Shown here piece by piece: positions 1-5,323 of a stretch of DNA of 8,201 nucleotides. The notes beneath the pieces are model-generated. The model was not told the origin of the DNA, did not search any database, and saw nothing but the letters and a program-made list of their open reading frames with translations. The stretch is from contig CAZPNW010000010.1 in the NCBI GenBank assembly GCA_964588175.1, positions 1 through 8,201 on the forward strand. The letters run 5' to 3'. The DNA comes from JBAZTA01 sp964588175. GTDB taxonomy: Bacteria; Omnitrophota; Gorgyraeia; Gygaellales; Profunditerraquicolaceae. Both the position numbers and the translations under genes were made by a program. The first letter of the stretch is position 1, and each line of letters starts with the position of its first letter.

Positions 1-366
1 TCGCCTTCGGGGAGTTATTTCACCTTAAAAGTCAACAAGCTTAATGTTGGACAAAGTGACATGCATAACAATTCAGATGACGCGACGCTTGCGTTTCATC
101 CCAGGAACTCGACGCCCCCGAATCATCCGCCCAATATTGTCGGCAGTATGTATTATAATAGCACTGCGAAAATGTTTTTTTATCAAACCGGTAGCACTAC
201 CAATGAATGGGTCGCCGTTCCCGGGGTCGCGGTAAAGCAATTCTATGGTTCATTACCGCTTCCGCCGTGTGACTACGGGATGACTTTAGTTAATGTTACT
301 GATTCCGCAGGACGCTTGGCGAATTGGATGGCTCCGCCTCCAAGCGGATGGCTGCTCTGTGATTAA
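1..366 (+). CDS. Secreted repeat-family protein, copy 1 (5' end cut by window)
   Basis: The frame is open from the first base, so the gene begins before the window and 121 residues are visible. The first visible residues, SPSGSY, match the 'SPNGAF' and 'NPVGYY' that follow the signal peptide in the next two genes, so only the signal peptide and a few mature residues should be missing. The middle has a 'GSMYYNSTAKMFFYQ' segment (about 48-62) followed by a Trp (70). Such segments resemble the short beta-rich units of tail-fibre-like or surface proteins; this is a resemblance, not a domain assignment. The C-terminus has Cys90-Asp and a penultimate Cys120, a pair shared with both downstream paralogues and possibly a disulfide in the exported protein. 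Function is unknown. An ATG at 61 is in frame but internal to the conserved region, so it is not the start. Confidence 0.8.
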   Translation, partial: SPSGSYFTLKVNKLNVGQSDMHNNSDDATLAFHPRNSTPPNHPPNIVGSMYYNSTAKMFFYQTGSTTNEWVAVPGVAVKQFYGSLPLPPCDYGMTLVNVTDSAGRLANWMAPPPSGWLLCD

Positions 367-370
367 GGAG
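365..370 (+). promoter_or_regulatory. Ribosome binding site for the second secreted paralogue
   Basis: AAGGAG overlaps the stop codon of the preceding gene and lies 11 bases before the ATG at 382. A closer ATG at 374 opens only a three-codon reading frame (374-385) whose TGA overlaps the ATG at 382, so 382 is taken as the true start. Confidence 0.6.
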
Positions 371-381
371 ATCATGCTCAA

Positions 382-870
382 ATGAATAAAAGATTCGTGC
401 TGCTTCTGCTGTTTTTCTTTTTAGGGTCATCACAATGCGGTTTTTCCCAGGAAACGGTTGAAATCACGTCATATTTTCCTTCTCCGAATGGCGCCTTTGA
501 CAGGCTCATCGCAAATCGTGTCGGTATCGGCTCAAACAGCTCTCCGCAAGAGACCGCGACAGGAGTGCTCAATTTTGGACCCCGCACAGCGTTTCCCGCA
601 GTTCTGGGTTGCTCCGGTACCCCCTGCCCGGGAGAACTCTTTTATCATGGAACATTGAAGACTTTATATTTTTATAATGGAGCCCGCTGGGTGCCCGCTT
701 TCGGCAGCGCCCGTTACGTACCCTACGGGCCGGGAGTCGGAGTATTTGCCTGCGACGAAACCAACCCCGCAGGTTTTCCCGGCGCGCGAGCGGTAAATGT
801 GGTCGATGTAAACAAAAATCCTGCGGATTACAGCGTTCCGCCGGCAATTGGATTTCTGGTTTGCTTATAA
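382..870 (+). CDS. Secreted repeat-family protein, copy 2
   Basis: This is a 162-residue protein with a clear export signal: Lys3-Arg4, then a run of Leu and Phe to about residue 14. Cleavage should fall near residues 20-23, but the site is not a clean AxA. The Cys at 19 has Gln at -1, so it is not a good lipobox. The mature part begins with 'VEITSYFPSPNGAFD' (about 26-40), the family hallmark. The central segment 'GELFYHGTLKTLYFYNG' (84-100) with Trp103 aligns with the YYN/FFY segment of the neighbours. Cys124-Asp and the penultimate Cys161 match copies 1 and 3. Cys77 and Cys82 (CSGTPC) are extra to this copy. It lies 15 bases after copy 1 and 14 bases before the ATG of copy 3, so the three are probably one transcript. 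No known function; a structural or surface role is a guess. Confidence 0.85.
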   Translation: MNKRFVLLLLFFFLGSSQCGFSQETVEITSYFPSPNGAFDRLIANRVGIGSNSSPQETATGVLNFGPRTAFPAVLGCSGTPCPGELFYHGTLKTLYFYNGARWVPAFGSARYVPYGPGVGVFACDETNPAGFPGARAVNVVDVNKNPADYSVPPAIGFLVCL

Positions 871-884
871 CAAAAGGTCAGAAC

Positions 885-1436
885 ATGTCGAACAGGAGAT
901 TGAACATAGAAGCCCGATTCAAAAAAACCATTACTATCGCAAGCTTGCTGGTAATATTTTGCCTCTCTCAAGCGTACGCTCAAGAAGAGATCGTCATTAC
1001 GACCTATTATCCCAATCCCGTCGGTTATTATAACACGGTCAAAACACAAAGAATGACTGTGGGACATTCCCGCTCTCCTAATAACGGCCTCACCTATCTT
1101 ATAGATGACGGCGTGCTATTGGTAGATAATCAGGCATCTGCTCCCCTGAATCCGGCAGAAGGCCAGGTATACTATAACAATACTTATCATGCTTTTTTTT
1201 ATTACACAGACGCAGGTTTATGGTTCCCGCTCTTTATAAATCCAAGGACATTTAGATTTGACCCGATCCCGGTGGTTCCGTATGCAGGAATTAACCCTGG
1301 GGCAAATGTTACTCCCTGTGACCTTCCGTTCATGCATGTGATCAATGTATTAACCTTAGGGAGTGTTCCCGTTAGCCCTGCGCTTATCGCCGATGAGAAT
1401 AATTTAATTACATCGGGATATATGCTGTGCCACTAA
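885..1436 (+). CDS. Secreted repeat-family protein, copy 3
   Basis: I chose the ATG at 885, preceded by AAAGG at 873-877, giving 183 residues. A longer frame from a TTG at 861 would overlap the previous gene and adds only 8 residues. Residues 11-32 form a signal peptide (basic RFKK, then a hydrophobic stretch) ending in a good AYA cleavage site, so the mature protein begins at Gln33. It starts with 'EEIVITTYYPNPVGYYN' (34-50), the clearest form of a motif that I recall from many uncharacterised Omnitrophota proteins. The centre has 'EGQVYYNNTYHAFFYY' (92-107) and Trp113-Phe-Pro. The C-terminal part has Cys145-Asp, 'HVINV' (151-155) and a 'GYMLCH' end with Cys182 penultimate. This is the third tandem paralogue. 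It is followed after 22 bases by the HxsD-like gene, which suggests a shared transcript. Function is unknown. Confidence 0.87.
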   Translation: MSNRRLNIEARFKKTITIASLLVIFCLSQAYAQEEIVITTYYPNPVGYYNTVKTQRMTVGHSRSPNNGLTYLIDDGVLLVDNQASAPLNPAEGQVYYNNTYHAFFYYTDAGLWFPLFINPRTFRFDPIPVVPYAGINPGANVTPCDLPFMHVINVLTLGSVPVSPALIADENNLITSGYMLCH

Positions 1437-1448
1437 AACCAAAAGAAT

Positions 1449-1452
1449 GGAG
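1449..1452 (+). promoter_or_regulatory. Ribosome binding site deciding the HxsD-like start
   Basis: GGAG lies 6 bases before the ATG at 1459. It overlaps the alternative in-frame ATG at 1447, which has no such site upstream, so 1459 is the better start. Confidence 0.6.
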
Positions 1453-1458
1453 TATCCT

Positions 1459-1914
1459 ATGAAAGAAACAAAGACTGTCGAACTTAAAATATCGAGCGAT
1501 ATTTTTTCTAAAGAAGCGGTTATTACCACCTGTTGCCAGTTTTTAAACGACACCTATGCTTTTTTGGAAAAATTCCCCCAAAAAAGCAATGACATCACTG
1601 TACGCTTGACCCCCAAGGAACCCGGCATATCAGCTACCTGCCTCCGAGACCGTTTTAAGAAAGAACTCATCAATAATACGCTTCGTTTTAATATCGCTGA
1701 GCGCAACAAGGATATCAGGGAACATATCATAAAAACCGCTTTATTCTTCTCAGCAGGCGCAGGGGCCGCCGGAAAAAACATCCTCGATGGCAAACAGGAT
1801 GCCTCCCTTGACGATAACTGGGAGGATGATCCCTTAAAAATAGCTTTACCGTGGGAAGAAAAACATAAAACAAAACCAACTAAAAAGAGAAAGACGAAAA
1901 ATGGAAAAAATTAG
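1459..1914 (+). CDS. HxsD-like protein (His-Xaa-Ser system family)
   Basis: The protein has 151 residues from the ATG at 1459. No signal peptide or membrane segment is visible, so it should be cytoplasmic. Residues 7-98 fit my memory of HxsD, the small partner in the predicted His-Xaa-Ser peptide-modification system. There is an N-terminal strand and helix with 'FLNDTYAFLE' (28-37), a strand 'DITVRLTPKE' (45-54), then 'FKKELINNTLRFNIA' (66-80) and 'IREHIIKTALF' (86-96). The last two stretches correspond to the family's 'LLNDYxLRE'-type signature and the helix after it. The alignment to the signature is approximate. The tail is unlike a minimal HxsD: a Gly/Ala stretch (100-105), an acidic part (DDNWEDDP, 118-125), 'LPWEEK' and a Lys/Thr-rich end. 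Its end overlaps the next gene by 14 bases, implying coupled translation. The exact biochemical role of HxsD is not established; substrate recognition or maturase partnership is inference. Confidence 0.7.
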   Translation: MKETKTVELKISSDIFSKEAVITTCCQFLNDTYAFLEKFPQKSNDITVRLTPKEPGISATCLRDRFKKELINNTLRFNIAERNKDIREHIIKTALFFSAGAGAAGKNILDGKQDASLDDNWEDDPLKIALPWEEKHKTKPTKKRKTKNGKN

Positions 1915-2113
1915 TTTTTGCGAGTATTTTTATCCACTTACTGTGGTTAAAAAAGCAATTAAAGATTACCGGGGGCTCGCTGATTTCAGCATACAAAAGA
2001 AAAAGAACACTATTATCGTTACCATAGATAATTTCAAGAAAAAAGAGCTCAGCACATTGGTAAATAAGGAATTTTTGAATTATTGTTTATCTTTAGCGGC
2101 GGTAGAAAAATGA
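1901..2113 (+). CDS. Second, short HxsD-like protein
   Basis: This 70-residue cytoplasmic protein starts inside the last codons of the preceding gene and ends in an ATGA overlap with the next. Such nested spacing is typical of translationally coupled subunits. The sequence runs 'YPLTVVKKAIKDYRGLADF' (11-29), a strand 'NTIIVTID' (36-43) and 'NKEFLNYCLSLA' (55-66). The 'EFLNYxL' motif matches the LLNDYxL-type signature of HxsD relatives as I remember them. The helix-strand-helix order also parallels residues 20-77 of its neighbour, so the two may be divergent paralogues forming a pair. The ribosome binding site is weak (purine-rich AGAGAAAGA upstream), consistent with coupling. It may be an incomplete version of the domain or a distinct small family; I cannot separate these without profiles. 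Confidence 0.65.
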   Translation: MEKISFCEYFYPLTVVKKAIKDYRGLADFSIQKKKNTIIVTIDNFKKKELSTLVNKEFLNYCLSLAAVEK

Positions 2114-2901
2114 AAAACAGAGAAGAGAACATGCGCGACAACACGCATACGAACCTCAGAAAAGTGATCTGTATATGTATTATGGGAGTTGTTATTTTCT
2201 CACTCAATGCGATCGCCTATGCTGAAGAGACCCGGCTTTACGGATGCGCAAGAGACGGTATCATGGTAGAACCCGGACATGGAAAAGGAACGCTATGCCC
2301 GGTATGCGGCTTACCCGTAACCGAAATCAAAGAAATTTATGTTGCCACCAAAAAAGGCAATGTCCTTGATAAACGCCGCGCTATCGTTTCAGTTGATACT
2401 CTTCCCGAAAATGACAAAAAAAATATCGATATTCGCGAAAACTGCTTTGCCTATAATGTTTACACATCTTCTGACGGAAATCAGAAGTTTGATCCTTGTC
2501 AGGAGTGTATCAAAGAGCTGGTAAAAATGAAATATTCATGTAATCAAGGAATGATCGTCAGTAAAAATTATTTAAACAAAACTTGCTTATTCATCATGAC
2601 CCGTTCAGCGGCCCAAGAAGAACAAGCGGGACAGTTAATACTGGAACCGCAAGATAACCCGGTTGAATCCCTCGCAGAAATAAAAGAAGAAAGAATGCGG
2701 CAGGCCATAGAAGGCTCATGGCCGATCTTCCGTGAACAGCACATAAAAACCGGCATGTCGGAAGAAATGATCAAAAACTGGTATGAAGGAGTAAAAAAAC
2801 AGATCTACGAGCAATTCGGATATGACCCCGCAACCAATACGTTCAATGAGGCTCCAATAAAAGAAGCACTTGAGAAAGATCAAGAGAGCACTGCTAATTA
2901 A
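2110..2901 (+). CDS. Secreted Cys-rich protein with heavy-metal-binding-like motif
   Basis: I chose the ATG at 2110, which overlaps the preceding TGA (ATGA). An ATG at 2131 is a possible alternative, and a TTG at 2083 is unlikely. The product has 263 residues. Residues 16-38 form a signal peptide ending in AYA, so the mature protein starts at Glu39 outside the cytoplasm. Cys46 followed by CPVCG (63-67) resembles the heavy-metal-binding domain pattern 'yyCPMHP...GxCPxCGM', with Leu in place of the final Met. Further cysteines are at 112, 130, 133 (CQEC), 144 and 159, giving eight in the mature protein, enough for a second metal site or disulfides. The C-terminal third (about 180-263) is charged and probably helical, without recognised motifs. 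Its place between the HxsD-like genes and the His-rich peptide gene suggests a role in metal handling or folding for that peptide. This is inference; the overall family is not recognised. Confidence 0.72.
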   Translation: MKNREENMRDNTHTNLRKVICICIMGVVIFSLNAIAYAEETRLYGCARDGIMVEPGHGKGTLCPVCGLPVTEIKEIYVATKKGNVLDKRRAIVSVDTLPENDKKNIDIRENCFAYNVYTSSDGNQKFDPCQECIKELVKMKYSCNQGMIVSKNYLNKTCLFIMTRSAAQEEQAGQLILEPQDNPVESLAEIKEERMRQAIEGSWPIFREQHIKTGMSEEMIKNWYEGVKKQIYEQFGYDPATNTFNEAPIKEALEKDQESTAN

Positions 2902-2904
2902 AAC

Positions 2905-2909
2905 GGAGG
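2905..2909 (+). promoter_or_regulatory. Ribosome binding site for the His-Xaa-Ser peptide gene
   Basis: GGAGG lies 11 bases before the ATG at 2921. A nearer ATG at 2911 encodes only Met-Asn-stop, so it cannot be the gene start. Confidence 0.6.
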
Positions 2910-2920
2910 AATGAACTAAC

Positions 2921-3259
2921 ATGAAAAATGAATTCCCTAAGATCAAAAAAGACTTGAAGATGTTTTTGAACAGTGAAGAAGCCAAGATCACCAAGAAAAA
3001 CGCCTTACGTTTGAGCGCGGGGATATTGTTAACTCTGGGAATGGTCAATAGCTTCATCCAAAAACAGGCTGCCGCGCAACCATATACCTACAAATCTTAT
3101 ATGGATAATGCTCCCGATACCGGACAGCATGTTTCACACGCGTCGCACGGCTCGCACGCGTCGCACGGCTCACACGGCTCACACGGCTCACATGGGTCGC
3201 ACGGCTCGCACGGCTCACACGGCTCACACGGCTCGCACGGCTCTCATGGACAATGGTAA
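2921..3259 (+). CDS. HxsA-like peptide with 13 His-Xaa-Ser repeats
   Basis: This 112-residue protein has a leader-plus-repeat design. Residues 1-30 are charged (KIKKDLKMFLNSEEAKITKK), and residues 31-46 are hydrophobic (LSAGILLTLGMVNSFI). A Lys-Gln-Ala-Ala-Ala-Gln stretch at 48-53 could be a signal peptidase I site. After a short linker, residues 70-108 are 13 uninterrupted His-Xaa-Ser triplets with Xaa Gly in ten, Ala in two and Val in one. The end is His-Gly-Gln-Trp. It resembles the predicted precursor HxsA of the His-Xaa-Ser system, whose repeat is thought to be modified by radical SAM enzymes. HxsA members I recall have a different, often Arg-rich, repeat, so this is HxsA-like rather than a certain HxsA. 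Neighbouring HxsD-like genes support the reading. The 14 histidines alone could bind metal. Simple low-complexity secreted protein is the alternative. Confidence 0.75.
   Translation: MKNEFPKIKKDLKMFLNSEEAKITKKNALRLSAGILLTLGMVNSFIQKQAAAQPYTYKSYMDNAPDTGQHVSHASHGSHASHGSHGSHGSHGSHGSHGSHGSHGSHGSHGQW
3128..3244 (+). repeat. 9-bp in-frame tandem repeat encoding His-Xaa-Ser
   Basis: Thirteen consecutive 9-base units follow the consensus CACGGCTCR. The first unit (CATGTTTCA), two units with GCG in the middle and one CATGGGTCG unit are variants. All are in phase with the peptide, so copy-number changes would add or remove whole triplets without a frameshift. There are no spacers, so it is not a CRISPR array. 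Variation is mostly in third codon positions, which suggests selection for the amino-acid pattern as well as recent duplication. Confidence 0.93.
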
Positions 3260-4496
3260 CAGCAGCCCCCCTATTTCACTGGCTTTTGCTTCTTTGCCGG
3301 GAATTTCATTAATGGATTTTTTACTCCTGCCAATAATATTCATACTTGGCGCTGTTACTTCTCTCGATGACCTGCGCATAGGTAAAATTAAGAATAAATA
3401 TCTTATTTACGGGGTCGCCGGCGGAATCATCTGTTATTGCATACTCGCGGCCAAGATCATATTCTTTCACGCCCCGTTATTATTCCCTATCGCGCTTTTT
3501 CTGAAAAATGTGTCCATTTCATGTTTAGTCTCATTCTTTATCTGGTATTTTGGTTTCTGGTCAGCCGGTGATGCGAAGCTTTTCATGCTTTTTTCATTCT
3601 TAGTACCCCTGCATTATTATGGAACCAGCTATCCAATACCTAATTTTCCATCATTCATTTTGCTCGCGAACACTTTTAGTGTTGTCTTTATGTTCATCAT
3701 TCTGGAGATATTCATTAAGCTTATACTCCGGATGTTCGCGGCTTTGAAAAGGATGCGGCTCCCGCGTATCGACTTTAAGACGCTCCGCGGTTTTTTTTCC
3801 AAAAAAATAAGCTCACTCAATTATCGAAAAAAAGATTACGCCAAGATCGCGTTAGGCTATCTGAGCATATTCATGTTTATGAATATACTGCGCCTCCTGG
3901 TCTTTATAAAAGTTGATTCTCGGTTTGCTTCTTTATTCGGGATCGTCTGCATCATCATCGGTTTTAGCTTTCAGAAACTGGGAACTGTGCTCAAAAAAAA
4001 GACCATTGTCATCTTAATCTCCACGCTTAATATTGTGTTTCTGGCTATTATCCTCCTTACGGCAACTGACGTACCGCGTACCATGCAGGCGCTTCTTCAA
4101 AACTTTACCTTTTTTGTTATGGTAATGACGATTGTATCGAAGGCAATCCAAAGTTTCCTCAATACGGCAGAAATAATTAAAATAAAGAGCTGTCAGCTCA
4201 GACCCGGGATGCTTCTCGGGCATGAATCTGTTGTAAAGATCTGCAGTATTTTCAAAAAAAAAGGATTGCCTGAACGATTTTACCCTGACGGCATCACGGA
4301 AGAACAGTCCAATCTTATCAAGGAAACCGCTCAGGATGAAACTGAACTTTCAGAGGTCAGTATTCATAAGACCTTCGCTTTAACTCCTTTTATTTTTATC
4401 GGAGTACTTTTAACGATCTTGAAGCAAGGGGTGATCTTAGACAGCCAATGGATTGCTTCTTTCGGACAGGGCATATTGCAAAGATTCATTATTTAA
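3246..4496 (+). CDS. A24-family (prepilin-peptidase-like) membrane protease with extended C-terminus
   Basis: From the ATG at 3246, inside the last codons of the repeat peptide, the product has 416 residues. An ATG at 3312 gives 394 and starts directly at the first membrane helix; neither has a strong ribosome site, so the start is uncertain. Numbering from 3312, the N-terminal 110 residues match A24 aspartyl peptidases: a helix (2-18), 'SLDDLRIGKIKN' (17-28) with catalytic Asp20, and 'SAGDAKLF' (84-91) equivalent to the GxGD motif with Asp87. The rest holds about six more membrane helices, a basic loop near 150-180 and a soluble segment with 'LRPGM' and 'DGITEEQ', then 'TPFIFIGVLLTIL'. Similar endings occur in archaeal-type A24 enzymes as I recall. 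Position next to the peptide gene makes it a candidate processing protease. Reading from 3108 through the repeat is spurious. Confidence 0.78.
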   Translation: MDNGNSSPPISLAFASLPGISLMDFLLLPIIFILGAVTSLDDLRIGKIKNKYLIYGVAGGIICYCILAAKIIFFHAPLLFPIALFLKNVSISCLVSFFIWYFGFWSAGDAKLFMLFSFLVPLHYYGTSYPIPNFPSFILLANTFSVVFMFIILEIFIKLILRMFAALKRMRLPRIDFKTLRGFFSKKISSLNYRKKDYAKIALGYLSIFMFMNILRLLVFIKVDSRFASLFGIVCIIIGFSFQKLGTVLKKKTIVILISTLNIVFLAIILLTATDVPRTMQALLQNFTFFVMVMTIVSKAIQSFLNTAEIIKIKSCQLRPGMLLGHESVVKICSIFKKKGLPERFYPDGITEEQSNLIKETAQDETELSEVSIHKTFALTPFIFIGVLLTILKQGVILDSQWIASFGQGILQRFII

Positions 4497-4498
4497 CT

Positions 4499-4504
4499 AG
4501 GAGG
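4499..4504 (+). promoter_or_regulatory. Strong ribosome binding site for the small secreted protein
   Basis: AGGAGG sits 4 bases before the ATG at 4509 and directly after the stop of the protease gene. It is the strongest Shine-Dalgarno sequence in the window. Confidence 0.65.
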
Positions 4505-4508
4505 ATTT

Positions 4509-4844
4509 ATGCGCCTAAAATTATGCGGAATATTACTTTTTGCGATCGCGGTTTATTCCCTGATCCCGGCGGAATTTAGTTTTGCCGATACGGTTTTCTT
4601 ATCCAATAACACTACAGCCGACGGGATGATACTCAGCGATCAGCCTGATTTTATACTCCTTTATAATAAAGAAACATACTGGAGGATGATCATCCACAGG
4701 GAATTCATCGTAAAAATTGATAAAAACGATAAGGGCACCAAAACCAAAGATGAAAAAGGAAAAAAAGAAGGAATAGAAGAAGAAATAGAAGAAGGAATGG
4801 AAGAAGGAACGGAAGAAGAAATGGAAGAAATAAGCGAAGAATAA
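4509..4844 (+). CDS. Small secreted protein with acidic tetrapeptide-repeat tail
   Basis: This is a 111-residue protein. Residues 1-26 are a signal peptide (Arg2, Lys4, hydrophobic 5-20, ending FSFA before Asp27). The mature start 'DTVFLSNNTTADGMILSD' (27-44) followed by 'FILLYNKETYWRMIIHREFIVKI' (48-70) reads as a small beta-rich domain. It resembles secreted 'DxIyLKNGxxxxGxI...' proteins that I recall from Omnitrophota and other bacteria, which are of unknown function. A Lys/Asp/Thr linker (71-88) leads to a tail of (Ile/Met/Thr)-Glu-Glu-(Glu/Gly) units. The highly acidic tail could bind cations or offset a basic partner; this is a guess. It follows the protease gene by 12 bases and is the last gene before the gat promoter. 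No terminator hairpin is visible after it. Confidence 0.78.
   Translation: MRLKLCGILLFAIAVYSLIPAEFSFADTVFLSNNTTADGMILSDQPDFILLYNKETYWRMIIHREFIVKIDKNDKGTKTKDEKGKKEGIEEEIEEGMEEGTEEEMEEISEE
4773..4841 (+). repeat. 12-bp tandem repeat encoding acidic tetrapeptides
   Basis: Five 12-base units encode IEEE, IEEG, MEEG, TEEE and MEEI, followed by a partial SEE. The coding strand is almost all purine with GAA codons throughout. The mirror Ser-rich frame on the opposite strand is a shadow. Confidence 0.85.
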
Positions 4845-4922
4845 CTCAACCCCTTCAAAATGAACCGCGTTATCCGCTCAAACAGAATAACAACCAACTT
4901 ACTGTATTTAATTACGTGACAA

Positions 4923-4951
4923 TTGACTTTTAAGGGAATTAATGCTATCAT
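4923..4951 (+). promoter_or_regulatory. Sigma-70-type promoter for gatCAB
   Basis: TTGACT (4923-4928) and TATCAT (4946-4951) are separated by 17 bases, the optimal spacing. Each hexamer differs from consensus at one position. Transcription would begin near 4958, leaving a short A/T-rich leader of about 36 bases before the gatC ATG. It lies in the only sizeable gap of the window (4845-4993), where a housekeeping promoter would be expected. Confidence 0.75.
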
Positions 4952-4993
4952 CAATACATTATCCGGTTAAAATAACTAAAAATTATTAAAAAA

Positions 4994-5281
4994 ATGCCAT
5001 TTTCTTTAGAAACTGTCAAGTATATAACGAATTTAGCCCGTATTGAGCTGGAGGCACAAGAACTGGGAAAGATCTCCGGCCAGCTGCAGGATATTGTCAA
5101 TTTTATCGATACGTTAAAAAAAGTCAATATTGATGCTATTAAACCTACAAGCCATATCTTGCCTCTGCAAAACGTCTTAAGAGAAGATACCCTTTTTGCA
5201 TCCTTACCTATTGACAAGGCTTTAGAAAACGCGCCTGACCGCAAAGATTCTTTTTTCGGCGTACCTAAAGTTATTGAATAG
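4994..5281 (+). CDS. gatC: Aspartyl/glutamyl-tRNA amidotransferase subunit C
   Basis: GatC is the small scaffold subunit of the GatCAB complex. It wraps around GatA and holds GatA and GatB together in the cytoplasm. The 95 residues are the usual family length and are collinear with it. 'TVKYITNLARIELEAQE' (7-23) is the N-terminal helix typical of GatC, 'QDIVNFIDTLKKVNID' (32-47) the second helix, 'PTSHILPLQNVLREDT' (51-66) the extended linker with the conserved LRED-type turn, and 'APDRKDSFFGVPKVIE' (80-95) the C-terminal segment. The start has no Shine-Dalgarno sequence, only an A-rich leader. Together with the promoter just upstream this marks the beginning of the gat operon. gatA follows after 42 bases. 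Confidence 0.95.
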   Translation: MPFSLETVKYITNLARIELEAQELGKISGQLQDIVNFIDTLKKVNIDAIKPTSHILPLQNVLREDTLFASLPIDKALENAPDRKDSFFGVPKVIE

Positions 5282-5323
5282 CTGCGAGAAAAAGAAAAGG
5301 TCCCGGCTTTAGAACCTAAAAAT

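Noticed and set aside
436..440. Lipoprotein signal at Cys19 of the second secreted paralogue
   Set aside because: The residues before the Cys (Ser-Ser-Gln) do not match a lipobox, which needs Gly, Ala or Ser at -1. The other copies have no Cys there.
2083..2109. TTG start upstream of the Cys-rich protein gene
   Set aside because: It would overlap the short HxsD-like gene by about 30 bases without a ribosome site. The ATG at 2110 in an ATGA overlap is better.
2921..3060. Classical type IV pilin-like cleavage site in the repeat peptide
   Set aside because: There is no G-F/M-xxxE motif ahead of the hydrophobic segment; the Glu residues precede it. A signal peptidase I site near residues 48-53 is at least as plausible.
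3128..3244. Possible CRISPR array
   Set aside because: Units are 9 bases, contiguous and in coding phase, with no spacers.
3108..3245. N-terminal extension of the A24 protease read through the repeat DNA in the second frame (Thr-Ala-His/Arg-rich)
   Set aside because: The repeat has no stops in that frame, so it stays open by chance. The extension has no ribosome site and places a basic repeat before a membrane helix. A start at 3246 or 3312 fits the family.
4845..4922. Terminator after the cassette
   Set aside because: I found no stable GC hairpin followed by a T run. Transcription may read through or end by another mechanism.
4661..4954. Antisense Ser-rich frame
   Set aside because: It is the complement of the GAA-rich acidic repeat; the Ser runs come directly from TTC-type complement codons.
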